64,000 bases of DNA from Rhizomys pruinosus (GCA_009823505.1 VZQC01009572.1:903788-967787), one strand, 5' to 3'; counted from the first letter of the stretch, positions 23,069 through 35,089 are shown. The notes: generated by a model from the letters alone, not told the origin. Numbers and translations: made by a program.

Positions 23069-23867
23069 CAACTAGCATTTTATATTCCCAGTTAGTTCAA
23101 ATGTCAGTATCTAGCTCCTTTTTTTTTTTTTGCACAAGAATCCTTCATATAAAACCAATTTGCAAGCAGTTGTGCCCCAGTCCACAGAGCCCAAGGCTCC
23201 CACCATCCAGCTGGAGGATCTTGAATGTTCAATCAAGTTGATCAAATAAGTGTCCAGACTATATTGTCATAGTTTTACCATTCACCCCAATCGCAGCCCC
23301 TACAATATACCACTCCCCCTCTTCCACAGATTGTTACTTAGGCTTAGAGATGGGGCACAGGTGGACAAGAAGCACAACAGTCTACTTTGTATGGAGATGT
23401 CTTTTTTGGACTCTAATCAGTTCTGGCTGTCTCCTTTCATGGGCTGACTGATTGCCCAGGGACAGGCTTTCAATCCTACTAATGAAGCATAAGCGATTAG
23501 ATATATATGTATTTAAACATTGCTAGTTACTATGGTAGGTTACTTTGGTATAGACACAGATGTTTGGATGGTGTGTTAATCCCTGGATTACTTTTTTTTC
23601 CCTGAGAGAGATGACAAGGCCTTACTGTGGCATATAAATCTCCCAATCACTAGAAGGTATAAGCTTGTGGCGACATCCATGAGTTATTCCTCCAAGGAGA
23701 GAGCTAATAATCAAATAAAGTTGGGATATACAGACATATGGCTGCCACTGCTGCACAGTATCTCCAAGCAATTGGGGTGTAGCTGATGTTGGTGGAGGAG
23801 TTTTGCTTGACTGAAGGAGACCAACATTTGATTTATTGGTTCAGTGGCCTTTGGTAACATAGAATAA
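23069..23867 (-). mobile_element. L1 3'UTR-like block B, antisense
   Basis: Same family as block A, about 93 percent identical by eye to 35678-36468. Landmarks: 'aaaaccaatttgcaagcagttgtgcccc', 'gttgatcaaataagtgtccagac', 'tttcatgggctgac', 'gtatagacacagatgtttggatgg', 'ccaaggagagagctaat'. It ends abruptly at about 23867, where the other copy continues. Confidence 0.65.
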
Positions 23868-24395
23868 CCTAGAAGGAGTCAGATTCATGGTGTGACTATC
23901 TTTGAGTTACGAGAAAACGGTGCTGAATCTATTCATGGAGAAGAAAAGAACTTCATTTGTATATGTTTATCCAAAAATCAAAGAAGCAAATCTGAAAACA
24001 TGTCAGTCACATCTAGTGATCAGTACAATATTTTTATATTATCACTTACTGTATTTTAAAAGGTCTCCCTGAACATATCCTGAAGAATCATACTCATTAC
24101 TTTCCCATGTCATCCTTACTTGGCTCCATCTCTCTCTAGCCTTTCCTGGGTAGCATAGACTCAGAATGGAATCACACAATGATATCACCAGCAGGGGAGA
24201 CAGCACAACGCTGTGGACTGTGCATCCTGAGGAGTACCGCTCAGGGACCTCCACTCAGATGGGGCTGAGATCTTGACTTACACCATGGAAAAGAATATCG
24301 AGAGGAATTGGTATGGAACAATTTTGCGTTCTATTAACACTACACCCAGCAGATGAACTTGTACTGAGGGCCATCTGGGTACACTAATGTGATTC
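23868..24395. other. Unique sequence, nothing recognised
   Basis: No landmark repeats; open frames are short and not protein-like. Confidence 0.35.
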
Positions 24396-24552
24396 AATAA
24401 GCCTTAACACATATGACAGAATGCATGAAATCTGGTGGGGCTGGCTATGGGAGGGTTGTGGGTGGGGGAGGGGTATAATAGAGATGATTAAGATTTTTTT
24501 GCATGAAATACACAGAAATGCAATAAAAATACACAAAAATTTTAAAAAGAAA
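24396..24552 (+). mobile_element. L1 3'-end fragment
   Basis: 'acatatgacagaatgcatgaaatctgg', a G-rich stretch, then 'tgcatgaaatacacagaaatgcaataaaaat' and an A-rich tail match the L1 3' terminus seen at 50630-50758. Severely 5'-truncated. Confidence 0.7.
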
Positions 24553-24590
24553 AGAACAGTATACACTCGAAGCCTTAGAGTGTAAGCATT

Positions 24591-25131
24591 AAGAGAGTAT
24601 AAACAAAATTTCCCAAGGGGGTGGGGGGAACTCAGCTTCGAACTGAACCTTCTGCAAGGCTGATTAGCTGATCACAATGTCAATGATTGTGTAGTTTAGA
24701 ATTTTTCAGGTCCCAAACCTAATTACAATTTACCTTGGGCTATATTAGCCCCCTAAAATAGCCATTCCTTGCCTACTTCTGTGTGTCTGACTTAACATCC
24801 TATGACTAACAGATACAAACCTTTTGGAATATGCTAACAAAACCTTAGTTTCCACCAACTGAAAGACTAAGAATGCCATCAGATAGCTTATGAGGCCTAT
24901 ATCAGAGATTTTCCCAGCTTACTGTAACTGCCTACATAATGTTTTCACCAATATATTTGAAAATTGCCGTGGTTTATGACTCTTCTGTTACTGTAAAAAC
25001 CTCGTGAACCTGCTTTTACATTGGAACATGGAATTTGGGGTAACCTAAATCTGTGATCCCAGGCCATGGTCACTGTAGAATAAACTTCTTATCCCTTTTG
25101 AGGTGAGAGTTGTGTTTTTGCATCAATGTAT
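24591..25131 (+). mobile_element. ERV-type LTR (putative)
   Basis: About 540 bases with LTR texture: a G-rich early segment, repeated short CT/CA motifs, 'ctcttctgttactgtaaaaacctcgtgaacc', then AATAAA at 25080-25085 and a short U5-like end 'gtgtttttgcatca'. No internal retroviral coding or clear target duplication. Family not named. Confidence 0.5.
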
Positions 25132-26894
25132 CAATAAAGGGCATGCATTCATATGTCTTAAAAATTATTATACATGTGATTTTTATGGCCTTCGAGGTAA
25201 AATTGTTCAATAGTACAATTTACTTTCAGGTTCAAAGATTAAACAAAGTTTAAGATTAAGTTTTAACTTAGGTTGAAAACATTTTTCTTATCTTAAAAGA
25301 GCTTCCTTTTGTAAATGAAATTATAAGTGCTTAATGAAGCTCATTGCTCAGGTTGAAGGATAAGAGAGGAGTGCCCAAAAGGTTAAATTCAAAGGTTGCA
25401 ACAGTGTAAGACATACTTTCTGACCTTAAGCATGGTTCATTAGTTGTTTTAATATTTTCTTTGAGGTATTTCAGAAAAGGGAATATTACCTCCATGCAGA
25501 CAGGCCTTACAACAGTTTTCGTCAGCAGTGTCAAAATTCTGGACTTTCAGCCAGTGAGACAGACATACCAGATCCAAGACAGTAAGGAGTTCTTTCTATT
25601 CCCATCTCTGCTTAATTTTCCATTTCTATCCCACATTAGTCATAAAAGAGCAATCCATTAAGCTAAAAATTAAAAAAAATAAAATATTATGACAGTCTGC
25701 ATTCGTTCTTCCATCCATTCTCTAGGTATCAATTATATACCCACTATATCCAAATAAGCTCTCAGAAGATAAACTACTTCAGAAAAATTACTGTTAGCCC
25801 TTAAAGGCCTTGCACCAAAAGATATGTTAGAAAAGATAGGTAGAATCACCAACAGGTAAAGTCAAGCAATCCTGAACAGCATTCAGGATTCCATGATACT
25901 GGGAGTTTGGATAAATCTTGCACACACAGCTTAGAATATATATTGTCTGCCAAATTCAAATTAGTGAAAAATTCTGTATATACTTGGCTAATTTCTGGGT
26001 ATTTCTTTTTTCCATCTTGGAAATCATTCTTTGAAACAGCATTTGTGGTTAATCAAATGAAAAGAAAGGAGAAGAAGATAAAGGAAAAGAAGGAAGAAGA
26101 GGGGAGAGGAAAGGAGAGGAGGTATTAATGGACATGTAAAAATGTTCAACTTGTCTCTCAGAATGAAAGAAAAATTGTAAGCCTATGAATCTTGGAAAGA
26201 CTAGAAGTGGGTGGGGTATTCCACTACCCAGAACTCCTAACAACCTGCACAGACCCTGCTGAAGCCCAGAATTTCCCCAGGAGAGAACAGAGTAGGAAGT
26301 ACTTTCAGGATAGCATGACATTGAACAAAAAGAGAAGCTCTGAAATCACAATCTACCAGCCCTCACTGAGACAAGAGGAACCAGAACATGCCTTTCAAGA
26401 AGGCTTCTTGAAAGAGAAGTCCATGCCTTCTCTAGGCAATGCATGCTCTTTCTCTGCTGTGGGGATTTTACAGTCTACTTGCCAATCTCATAATGTAATT
26501 GGATATATTTAAATCCTTTAGTCTTTATCTATCTTTCCATTTCTCACTATCACATTCTTTCACTCTTTCTTGCTCTCTTCTTTTCAATATTTTCCTTCCC
26601 TCAAATATCTGGCCATAGATACTGAAAGGACAGAATTCTAAATTATTCTTTTAGGGAGCTTTGTGTGTCTTTCAAAGAATATAAAATGTTAAAGACCTAA
26701 GTATCATGAGGCTAACCTGAAAGAATATTCGCAATGATTAACATTTCCTCCCTTGCCTGGTATCTGTACTTGTAAAGTCAGCATTAAAGCAGAACTTCTC
26801 AAATGAATCCTCTAAGAAATTATAATTGCTTTTTCAATTCAAATCTAATCACACACATTGAAGGAAAAAAAAATCCTAGATCCAGGTTAGCCTG
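25132..26894. other. Mostly unique sequence with a purine tract
   Basis: A purine-rich AAGAGG stretch occupies about 26058-26123. No exon or mobile element recognised elsewhere. The open frames at 26049-26512 overlap on both strands and lack splice sites. Confidence 0.35.
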
Positions 26895-27222
26895 AGTATT
26901 TATTACTTTCCTGTTGTGAATAACACCTTGACAAAGGCGACTTAGAAAGGGAAGAGTTTATTTGGCTTGTGGTTCCAGGGGAGATCGTCAACCAGAGAAA
27001 GGGAAGCCATGGCAGGGGGCAGCTGTAGCAGAAAGCTCAGAGCTCACATCTCTAAGAAGACCAGGAAATAGAGGGGGAAACTGGAAATGGAACTAGAGGA
27101 TGAATTCTCAAAGCCCACCCCCTACTGATGGGCTTCCTCCAAACCTCCCTAAGCAATGCCAACAAATAACCAAGTCTTCAACTACTTGAGCCCATGGGGC
27201 ACACCTCATTCAAACCATCACA
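26895..27222 (-). mobile_element. MaLR LTR (MT/ORR1-type), antisense
   Basis: Reverse-complement LTR order: 'tattactttcctgttgtgaataac', 'agtttatttggcttgtggttcc', 'tcaaagcccaccccctactgatgggc', 'gagcccatggggcac', 'cattcaaaccatcaca'. Same family as 33441-33759 and 51026-51379 but more diverged; no clear flanking duplication. Confidence 0.8.
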
Positions 27223-27784
27223 ATCTTGACCATGTTCCAGCCAGGAGATAGCATGTGAATTTGGAGGCAAGATATGCAATTGGGCCTAAATATAATCTTT
27301 CACTCTCTAAGGAAAATTAGAATTCAGCACAAAAAGAGAGAACATTAGCCCAAAGCATCAGAAAGTCTTCCCACAATTTGGCAGGGAAAAAAAAAAAGGA
27401 AGAATGGAATCCTCACCCTACAGATAATAGTATAGCTATGCCAAACTCAGAAATTACCAAGACTCTAGTGTCAGGACAGCAACTGTCATTTTTCAACAAA
27501 TATACCATCTTTCAAGTCAAAGGGCTTAATTTGGATTTTGTTGACCTCATAACCTGTTTGATTTTAATTTGCAAATTTGTCTTAGCTTTGTTTCTGATAA
27601 GAGCTATAAACATAAGCTGTGTATAAGCAGTTCCTGTGTATTTAGGTAGCAACCTAATAAACATAAGATGGGGAGTTTGTAAAGTTTCATTCCTTTGAAA
27701 AAGGGCTTATATATTACTTAGGTTTGAAATGATGACTTAAGAAGTATCTTCCCTGAAAGCTACCTGTGAAAGACTGAGAAACAA
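27223..27784. other. AT-rich unique sequence
   Basis: No repeat recognised except an A run near 27386. Dense ATTTGC and TAAT motifs make it a weak candidate regulatory region. Confidence 0.3.
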
Positions 27785-27852
27785 TCTCTTTCTGTCTCTG
27801 TCTCTGTGTATCTCTGCATCTCTCTTTCTCTCTCTCTGTCTCTGTCTCTCTG

Positions 27853-27909
<57 letters not shown>

Positions 27910-27933
27910 ACACACACACACACACACACACAT
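27785..27933. repeat. Compound (TC)n/(TCTG)n/(CA)n microsatellite
   Basis: TC and TCTG units run into two (CA)n blocks separated by one 'aac' interruption. Generates artificial Ser/Leu/His and Arg/Glu/Val frames on the two strands. Confidence 0.97.
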
Positions 27934-27934
27934 C

Positions 27935-28345
27935 TATATCCTAATTCCAAGAACCTATGACCATATTACCTTCTTTACTTTCTTCAGCAAATCAGCCTCT
28001 GAAGGATGGTGTGACTAAGTTAAAGATATTATCCTAGAGTATGCAGGTAGATGTGTTCAAGATCTACCTTATATCATCAAGGTCCTCCAAGCAGAAATAC
28101 GAGTTAGAGGAGATAACTATCAGAAGCAAACAAGTGGAATAGGCTGAAGAAAGGATCAAGGCCAAAGAACACAGGAAGCCTATATAAGCTAAAATAATTC
28201 TCCCTTGAAGCTTCCAGAAAGAACACACTACTTTGATTTTGGATTTCTGATCTCCAGCTTTCTAAATTGATACATCTATTGGTTTTAACCACAAAATGTG
28301 TGGCAACTTGTTACAAAAGCAATGGGAAGCCAATGTACAACTTAC
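27935..28345 (+). mobile_element. Ancient MaLR/MLT1-like LTR fossil
   Basis: Sense order: 'ctaattccaagaacctatgaccatattacc', 'gtgactaagttaaagatattatcc', 'ttcccttgaagcttccagaaagaac', 'tttctgatctccagctt', 'gtggcaacttgttacaaaagcaatggg'. It is the sense counterpart of the fossil at 5466-5900. The compound microsatellite sits at its 5' edge. Confidence 0.55.
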
Positions 28346-28711
28346 TCCATTCATATGGAATAGTCTAAAATCTGAGTTCCACTGTGTTATCCAGTAAGCT
28401 GACATAATGCGATTCGTCATTACCCACTAGGCTCTGAGATTAAGGCAAAGCACAGACAGATGTCAGTAAAAAGAAGGGGATGCAGAGGTCCAGATATGGC
28501 CTGATGGGGCCTCCCTGGAAGGCATCTTATCAGGAACAGGACAAGTTACAAGTCCTGGGTCTTTTATTAGCAAGTTGGGGTTGGCAGGGAAGAAAACAAA
28601 GGTTGGGCATGGAACAGCCTGAAAAAAATGTGACAATGACTTTGGGTTCACATTTGCATTTTCTTAGACCTGACCCTTCCTCTGACTCTTTAAGTCTGCT
28701 TTCAAACATTT
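28346..28711. other. Unique sequence, nothing recognised
   Basis: No repeat or exon found. Confidence 0.35.
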
Positions 28712-28727
28712 CTTTAAGTTAATTTTT

Positions 28728-28873
28728 TTTGGTGTTTTTGAAACAGAGTCTCCCTGTAGCACTGGCTGGCCTGGAACTCACTCTGTAGACCAGGCTGGCC
28801 TTGAACTCATAGAGATCAGCCTGCCTCTGACTCCCAAGTGCTAGGATTAAAGGTGTGTGCCACCATGCCCAGC
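28728..28873 (-). mobile_element. B1 SINE, antisense, with target-site duplication
   Basis: B1 landmarks on the minus strand: 'gctgggcatggtggcacac', 'tagcacttgggagtcagagg', 'gccagcctggtctacag', 'gctacagggagactctg'. The 16-bp direct repeat ctttaagttaattttt at 28712-28727 and 28874-28889 brackets it, and the repeat coincides with the A-tail junction of the antisense L1 to its right. Confidence 0.95.
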
Positions 28874-29353
28874 CTTTAAGTTAATTTTTATTGAGTGCAT
28901 TTCATATAACATTTCTTAATCAAATTTAGACTCATTCCCCCATCCATGCCCACCCCTCCTGGCCCCCCACCCCCTGCCAGAGCTCATGGATTCTGTCATA
29001 CATGTTAAGTCCTGTCTTGTATCTTTTTCTAAGTCTTTTATAACCTTTTTGATGCAGAAGTTTACTGTTTTGGTCAGTTCTTTGAATAGGTTTTTCTTTC
29101 TCTTTTATTTCCTTTAATTTTATATTATTCCAAAATCTGCATATATACACTCCACACATAAGTCAAAATTACAAAATCTGAAAAGAAACTATAGGTTAAT
29201 TCCAAAACACATTTAGGGATTCACATTTTAACAGTAAAGTCGCATGCAGGTAAAAAGAAGTATAACTTTACATTCTTTTTTTTTTAGAATATGAATACAT
29301 ATCTTCCACCCATATATGGTAATTACAATGTATGAATACAAGTGGTAGGTCAA
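28874..29353 (-). mobile_element. Antisense L1, 3'UTR segment (outer host element)
   Basis: Antisense L1 3' end: A tail as T-rich start, 'gcatttcataTaacattt'-type terminus, 'cagagctcatggattctg', then 3'UTR sequence whose reverse complement parallels 51541-51720. It is interrupted at 29354 by a sense L1 and resumes at 31853, as shown by the duplicated gtaggtcaa. Confidence 0.85.
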
Positions 29354-31843
29354 ACCAGAGATGTAGGGATGGTTCAGCATACGAAAATCAAGAAACATCA
29401 TCAAACACATAAATGGAATGAAAGACAAAAACCACACCATCATCTCAATTGATGCTGAAAAAGCCTTTGACAAAATCCAGCATCCCTTCATGCTTAAAGT
29501 CCTAGAAGGAATTGGATTGGAGGGATCATTCCTCAATGTAATCAAAGCCATATACAGGAAACCCACAGTCAATATCATCCTAAATGGGGAAATGACAGAA
29601 ACATTCCCTTTAAAGGTAGGAACTTGGCAAGGCTGCCCCCTGTCACCACTCCTCATCAATATAGTGCTTGAAACACTTGCTAGAGCCAATAAGGCAAGAA
29701 AAGGATATTAAAGGAGTACTAATTGGAAAAGAGGAAGTCAAGCTATCCCTATTTGCTGATGATATGATTGTTTACTTAAGGGATGCTAAAAACTTCCACC
29801 AGAAAACTCCTAGAACGATTAACAGCTTCAGCCAAAGTGGCAGGATACAAAATTAACCTAAAAAAATCAATGGCTCTTCTTTACACCAAGAACAAGCTAC
29901 TGGAGAAAGATTTCGAAGAGACTTTTCTACTCACAATAGCCTCAAAAACAGTAAAATACCTAGGAACAAACCTAATGAAAGACACCAAAGATCTCTACAA
30001 CAAAAATTTTAAAAATTTAAAGAAAGAAGCTGAAGAAGACATTAGAAGAAGGAAAAAAAACCTTCCATTCTCATGGATTGGGAAAATAAACATTGTAAAA
30101 ATGTCCATTTTACCGAAACTCTTGTATAGATTTAATGCAATTCCAATCAAAATCCCCAAGAGTTTCTCCACAGGCTTGGAAAATAAAGTCCTTAAATTCA
30201 TTTAGAAAACAAAAGACCCTGAATAGCCAAAACAACCCTGAGTGAAAAGAGCACACAGGGGGATCTCTATACCAGACTTCAAACTTATACAGGGCTATAG
30301 TCATAAAAAAAAAAAAAAAAAACATATAAAAACAGCCTGGTACTGGCACAAAAACAGACCGTTGACAATGGAACAAAACCGAAGATACAAACTGAGCACA
30401 TACATTGTTTCAGCCATCTTATATTTTGACAAAGGGGCCAAGAAGCCACAATGGAGAAAAGACAGCATCTTCAGGGAAGTGGTCGTTGGCAAAATTGATC
30501 ACCACTTGTAGAAGAATTGAAATTAAACCCCTACCTCTCGCCCTGTACAAAAGTCAACTCCAGGTGGATCAAAAACCTCAACGTGAAAACCCCAAACTTT
30601 GAAGCAATAGAAGAAAAAGTTGGCAGCAGACTACAAGACATAGGCAAGGAAAAGACTTCCTAAAATCAGACAGCAGCTGCACAAGAATTTAAGGTCGACA
30701 ATTGACAAATGGGACCTCATTAAACTAAAAAGCTTCTGTACATCAAAAGAAACAACAAGGAAGTGAAGAGAAATCCCACAGAGTGGGAGGAAACCCTTCA
30801 CCACAGAAACATCTGACAAAGCATTATTTCTAGAGATATATAAACTACTCAAAAAAAACAAAGAAGAAGAAAACAAATGACCCACTCAATAGATGGAACA
30901 AAGAGCTGAACAGAGACTTCACAAGTGAAGAATTAGAGTATCTGAGAAACACTTAAGAAGGTTCAACATCACTAATCAGTAAAAAGAAATGCAAATCAAA
31001 ACCACTTAAGATATCATCTTACTCCAATAAGACTGGCTAGATCAAGAAAACAAATGATACCAATGGCTGGAGAGGTTGTGGAGAAAGGGGAACACTCATC
31101 CACTGCTGGTGGGAATGTAAACTCGTACAGATACTGTGGAAAGCAGTGTGGAGAACCCTTGGAGACTTATAATGAACTTACACCACCACCCAGCCATACC
31201 ACTCCTGGGCATTACCCTCAAGACTCACCCCACCACAGAGATACATGCACAGGCCATGTTTTATTTCACTCTCTTCACAATAGCAAGAGGTTGAAACCAA
31301 CCCCAAATGCCCCTCAACTGATGAGTGGATAGAGAAAATGTGGTACATCTACACAATGAAGTTCTTATGCAGCAGTAAAAAGAAGACAACAATCATGAGG
31401 CTTTGCAGGAAAATGGCTGGAGCTAGAGGTCATTCATGCTGAGTGAAGTAACACAGTCCCCAGAAAAACAAATGAGGAATGGTATCCCTCATCTGTGGAT
31501 GCTTAGTGCCAATTACCTAGCTGTAAGTATTTCTTGTGCATGGCCCCTTGAGTTTTTGTCCAAAGCAGTTGTGAATGATGTATATTGAAAACAACAACAA
31601 CAACAACAACAACAGAAAGGACTGCATCAAAGAACTGACTGAAACAGTGAACTTCTGCTCAAAACATTAATTGCCACATGGAGAGTATTGAGAAAGACTG
31701 AGAAAAGATGAAAAGCCATGTTTGGCAGAATACATGAACTACTGGTGGGGTGGGGAATGGGGGGGACATGGGTCTAGATTTGATAAAAAATAAATTAATT
31801 AATTAAAAATTTAGAAATACCCAAAAAAAAAAAAAAACAAGGC
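29354..31843 (+). mobile_element. Sense L1, 5'-truncated, nested in an antisense L1
   Basis: Begins within ORF2 at the 'MQGWF' region and runs through the RT core (FADD box, 'KLSLFADDMIVYL', near 29735-29775), the C-terminal knuckle region near 31080-31160, the 3'UTR, a (CAA)n at 31590-31614 and an A tail ending at about 31837. The 9-bp duplication gtaggtcaa at 29345-29353 and 31844-31852 marks the insertion. Frameshifts split ORF2 into pieces of up to ~140 codons, so it is dead. Confidence 0.92.
29418..30205 (+). pseudogene. L1 ORF2 reverse-transcriptase fragments
   Basis: Three overlapping frames (29418-29711, 29668-29856, 29783-30205) together cover the RT palm: '[10 protein letters not shown]', '[12 protein letters not shown]', 'LFADDMIVYL' and 'KYLGTNL'. 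The catalytic aspartates of the FADD box are present, but frame changes near 29700 and 29800 break the protein. Confidence 0.85.
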
Positions 31844-31852
31844 GTAGGTCAA

Positions 31853-31998
31853 TTCTAGAGCCCATTAAGAGATTCACATTATAATAGCACAGTTGCTTTC
31901 AGATACAATGAAATATAATAATAAAGTTGCTCAGTTTGCCTGCCAACTGGGGATTTGGTGTTAGCATCCACAAATGAGGGAAATCATTCATGTTATTT

Positions 31999-32031
<33 letters not shown>

Positions 32032-33317
32032 TTCTGGGACTTTGTTACTTCACTTAGCATAATGGCTTCGAGTTCCATCCATTTACCTGCAAAGGTCATG
32101 ATGTCATCTTTTTTTACTGCATAGAACTCCATTGTATAGATGTACCACATTTTTGTTATCCAGTCATCAGTAGAGGGGCATTTGGGTTGGTTCCAGCTCT
32201 TCGCTATTGTGAAGAGAGCTGCAATAGACATAGCTGTGCATGTATCTTTGTGGTAGGATGAGTCTTGTGGGTATATACCCAGGAGTGGTATGGCTGCGTC
32301 AGGTGGTAGGCTCATTTGAGGTTTTTAAGGGTTCTCCACACTGCTTTCCACAGTGGTTGTATGAATTTACATTCCCACTGGCAGTGAATTTCCCTTTTCC
32401 CACAACCTCTCCAGCATTTGGTGTCTTTGGTTTTCTTGATCTTGGCTAGTCTTATTGGAGTGAGATGATACCTTATGGTGGTTTTAATTTGCATTTCCTT
32501 AATTATTAATGATATTGAATACTTTTTAAGATGTTTCTCAGCCATCTTTACTTCCTTACTGGTGAAGTCTCTGTTCATCTCTTTACTCCATCTTTTGAGT
32601 AGGTCATTTGTTTTCTTACTTCTTTGTTTTTTAATTAGTTTATATATTCTGGGTGTTAATACTCTGTCAGATGTATCAGTGGTGAAGGTTTCCTCCCACT
32701 CTGTGGGTTTTCTCTTCACTTCCTTGATTGTTTCTTTTGCTGTACAAAAGCTTTTGAGTTTGATGAGGTCCCATTTGTCAAGTGTTGTCCTTATTTCCTG
32801 TGCAGCTGCTGTTGGATTTAGAAAGTCTTTTCCTATGCCTATGTCTTATAGGTTGCTACCGACTTTTTCTTCTATCACCCTCAGGGGTTTGGGTTTCAGG
32901 TTGAGATCTTTGATCCACTTGGAGTTGATTTTTGTACAGGGTGAAAGGTAGGGGGATAATTTTGTTCTTCTACAAATGGTGATCCAGTTTTGTCAACACC
33001 ATTTGCTGAAGATGCTAGCTTTCCTCTACTCAGCTTTTTTGGCCCCTGTGTCAAATATGAGGTGGCTGAAGTTACAAGAGCTTAAGTTTGGATCTTCAAT
33101 TTTGTTCCATTGGTCAATGGGTCTGGGTTTTGTTTTCTGTTTTTTGTTTTGGGGTTTGTTTGTTTTTGCCAGTACCAGGCTGTCTTTATGACTATAGGGC
33201 TGAAATATAGCTTGGAGTCTGGTAAAGTAATCCCTCAGTATTTCACTTTTCACTCAGGGTTGCTTTAGCTATTTGGGGTCTTTTGTTTTTTTCCATATGA
33301 ATTTAAGAATTTTTCTA
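31853..33317 (-). mobile_element. Antisense L1, ORF2 C-terminal part (outer host element resumed)
   Basis: Continuation of the antisense L1 at 28874. It contains 3'UTR to about 31975, a (TTG)n expansion at 32000-32030, then ORF2 C-terminal coding (for example 'PPDAAIPLLGIYPQDSSYHKDTCTAM', 'CWRGCGKREIHCQWEC' with a deletion between the knuckle residues). It is 5'-truncated in ORF2 at about 33317. Confidence 0.9.
31899..32719 (-). pseudogene. L1 ORF2p C-terminal remnant
   Basis: Two frames (32312-32719 and 31899-32315) offset by a frameshift near 32313 encode the knuckle region and the last ~130 residues. The knuckle has lost residues between CWRGCG and CQWEC compared with the copy at 8247. 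Confidence 0.85.
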
Positions 33318-33440
33318 ACATTTATGCTCCCCAGGTAAGCAAATCATCTTCAAAATCTGCTCAGGAACAAAAGATTCCAGCAACACTCAAGAATAAAGAC
33401 AAATTCCCCACAATCAGGACATCCCCATTGAAGGAAACTA

Positions 33441-33759
33441 CATTAGTTACCTTTCTGTTGCTGTAATTAAAAAACTGACCAAGGGAACTTATAGAAGGAA
33501 GAGTCAGAGGGTAGGAGTTCATAATGGGGGCAGAGGCATGGTGGTAGGAGATGGCTGAAGCAGAAAGCCCAGCACACACATCTTCAAGCAGACAACCAGA
33601 AATCCCGCAAGGCTTAAGAACTCTCAAAGCCTGCCCCCAGTGACCTGCTTCCTTCAGCAAGTCCACACTCCTAAAACCTCCCCCAAACAGCACCACCAAA
33701 TGGGGACAAAATGTCCAAATACTTGGAGCCTATGGGGTACCTTCTTATTCAAACCACAT
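33441..33759 (-). mobile_element. MaLR LTR (MT/ORR1-type), antisense
   Basis: Starts 'tacattagttacctttctgttgctg' and ends 'cttattcaaaccaca'; the middle holds 'agtgacctgcttccttcagcaagtccacac' and 'ccaaatggggacaaaatgtcc'. Same family as 51026-51379. No flanking duplication could be matched. Confidence 0.88.
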
Positions 33760-34339
33760 AGAGATCCAAGACTGTCAAACACTGTCAAGGAAAACTTGCT
33801 CTTCCTGATCCTGAATGAGACGCCAAAAAAGGAAATGTGTCAAGGGTCAAGCTGACTCCCAGATAATTATGCTGCAAGGAGAAGAAATTGATTGTCAAGC
33901 ACCACCATTTTGTTATTCTATTTTCTACTAAACTAGGAAAAGGAATTGTGCTCTAGGGGCCCTGCACGATGCAAGTAAAACCAAAATAAGATAACATGTT
34001 GGCTGACAGGACAGAAAGCAACCAGGGAAAGAGGATTTGTTAAGTCAAAGCTAATAGAGTCTAGGGAGATATGATGTCGGATCTTGCTGTCCCTCAATTC
34101 TCTTGACCAAACTCCTATCATTTTCCATGCTTCCTAGGCCTTCTTTGCCTCACCTGTTCTGAAAGGCAGGATTAAATTGTCCTCAATTATGAGTCCTTGG
34201 ATTCTCTTATGCTTAATCTCTCCCAAGCAGGCAATCACTCCAGAGCACACTACTGTAGCTCACTGTGTGGAGAAGTCCATCACAGACACTGGGCTGAATG
34301 AAAACAGAGCCTCTGTACGTCAGCATGTCATGCACACCT
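33760..34339. other. Unclassified sequence
   Basis: No recognised repeat or splice-flanked frame. Purine/pyrimidine composition is unremarkable. Confidence 0.3.
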
Positions 34340-34600
34340 TCTTTCTGCATCTCAACTGCTGGCTGTTAAGAGCCCATTATGGCGTTCTGCAGCTCCATTC
34401 AATTTGTGTTATTGTTTAATAATCAAAGAGTAATTCATTTCCTGGCAAGGTGAAGAATTCAGTTTTGCTCTAGAGCTCAGAGGCAACTCTTTTTCAAGAG
34501 CACACCTGAAGTAATAATATATTCATATTATCAGTTCCTATTTCAAATGCAATTTCATTAAATTTTACGTACCTCAGGACTTGTGATAAATTGTAATTTT
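34340..34600. promoter_or_regulatory. Candidate conserved non-coding element
   Basis: Repeat-free, AT-rich, with 'gtgttattgtttaataatcaaagagtaattcattt', 'gtaataatatattcatattatc' and 'caatttcattaaatttta'. Sox/homeodomain-type cores are dense. Inference from composition only. Confidence 0.28.
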
Positions 34601-34604
34601 TTTT

Positions 34605-34749
34605 TGGTCTTATTGAGACAGAGTCTCCCTATAGCCCCAGCTGGCCTGGAACTCACTCTGTAGACCAGGCTGGCCTTGAACCCCCAGAGATCCACCTGCC
34701 TCTGCCTCCCAAGTGTGAGGATTAAAGGCGTGTGCCACCATGCCCGGCT
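34605..34749 (-). mobile_element. B1 SINE, antisense, with target-site duplication
   Basis: Near-consensus B1 on the minus strand including 'gccgggcatggtggcacacgcc' and the tail 'ggggctatagggagactctg'. An imperfect direct repeat ataa(a/g)ttgtaattttttt flanks it (about 34590 and 34750). Confidence 0.94.
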
Positions 34750-34824
34750 ATAAGTTGTAATTTTTTTAGAGTAAATTTATGCCAGAGTCTCTATGATAAA
34801 AGGCTTGTAAATAAGGTACTAACA

Positions 34825-35052
34825 GGGCTGGAGAGATAGCCTAGCAGTTAAGAGCACCGACTGCTCTTGCAGAGGACCTGGGTTTGATCCCTAGCACCCA
34901 CATGGTGGCTGAGAACCGTCTTTAACTCCAGTTCCAGGGGAATCCAACACCCTCTTCTGACCTCTGCAGCATTGCATGACAAGGGTGCACGGACCTACAT
35001 GCAGGCAGTACATTCATACACATAAAAAATAATAAAATATATTTCAAAAATT
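34825..35052 (+). mobile_element. B2 SINE
   Basis: 'gggctggagagatagcctagcagttaagagc' head, 'gggtttgatccctagcacc' B-box region, 'acctacatgcaggcagtac' and an A-rich tail. Young-looking; immediately left of the antisense L1-like composite. Confidence 0.94.
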
Positions 35053-35089
35053 TTTATTTTTTTAATTTTATTTATTTAGTTATTGTTTA

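Noticed and set aside
27737..28018. Low-complexity Ser/Leu/His and Arg/Glu frames
   Set aside because: Products of the compound TC/CA microsatellite.
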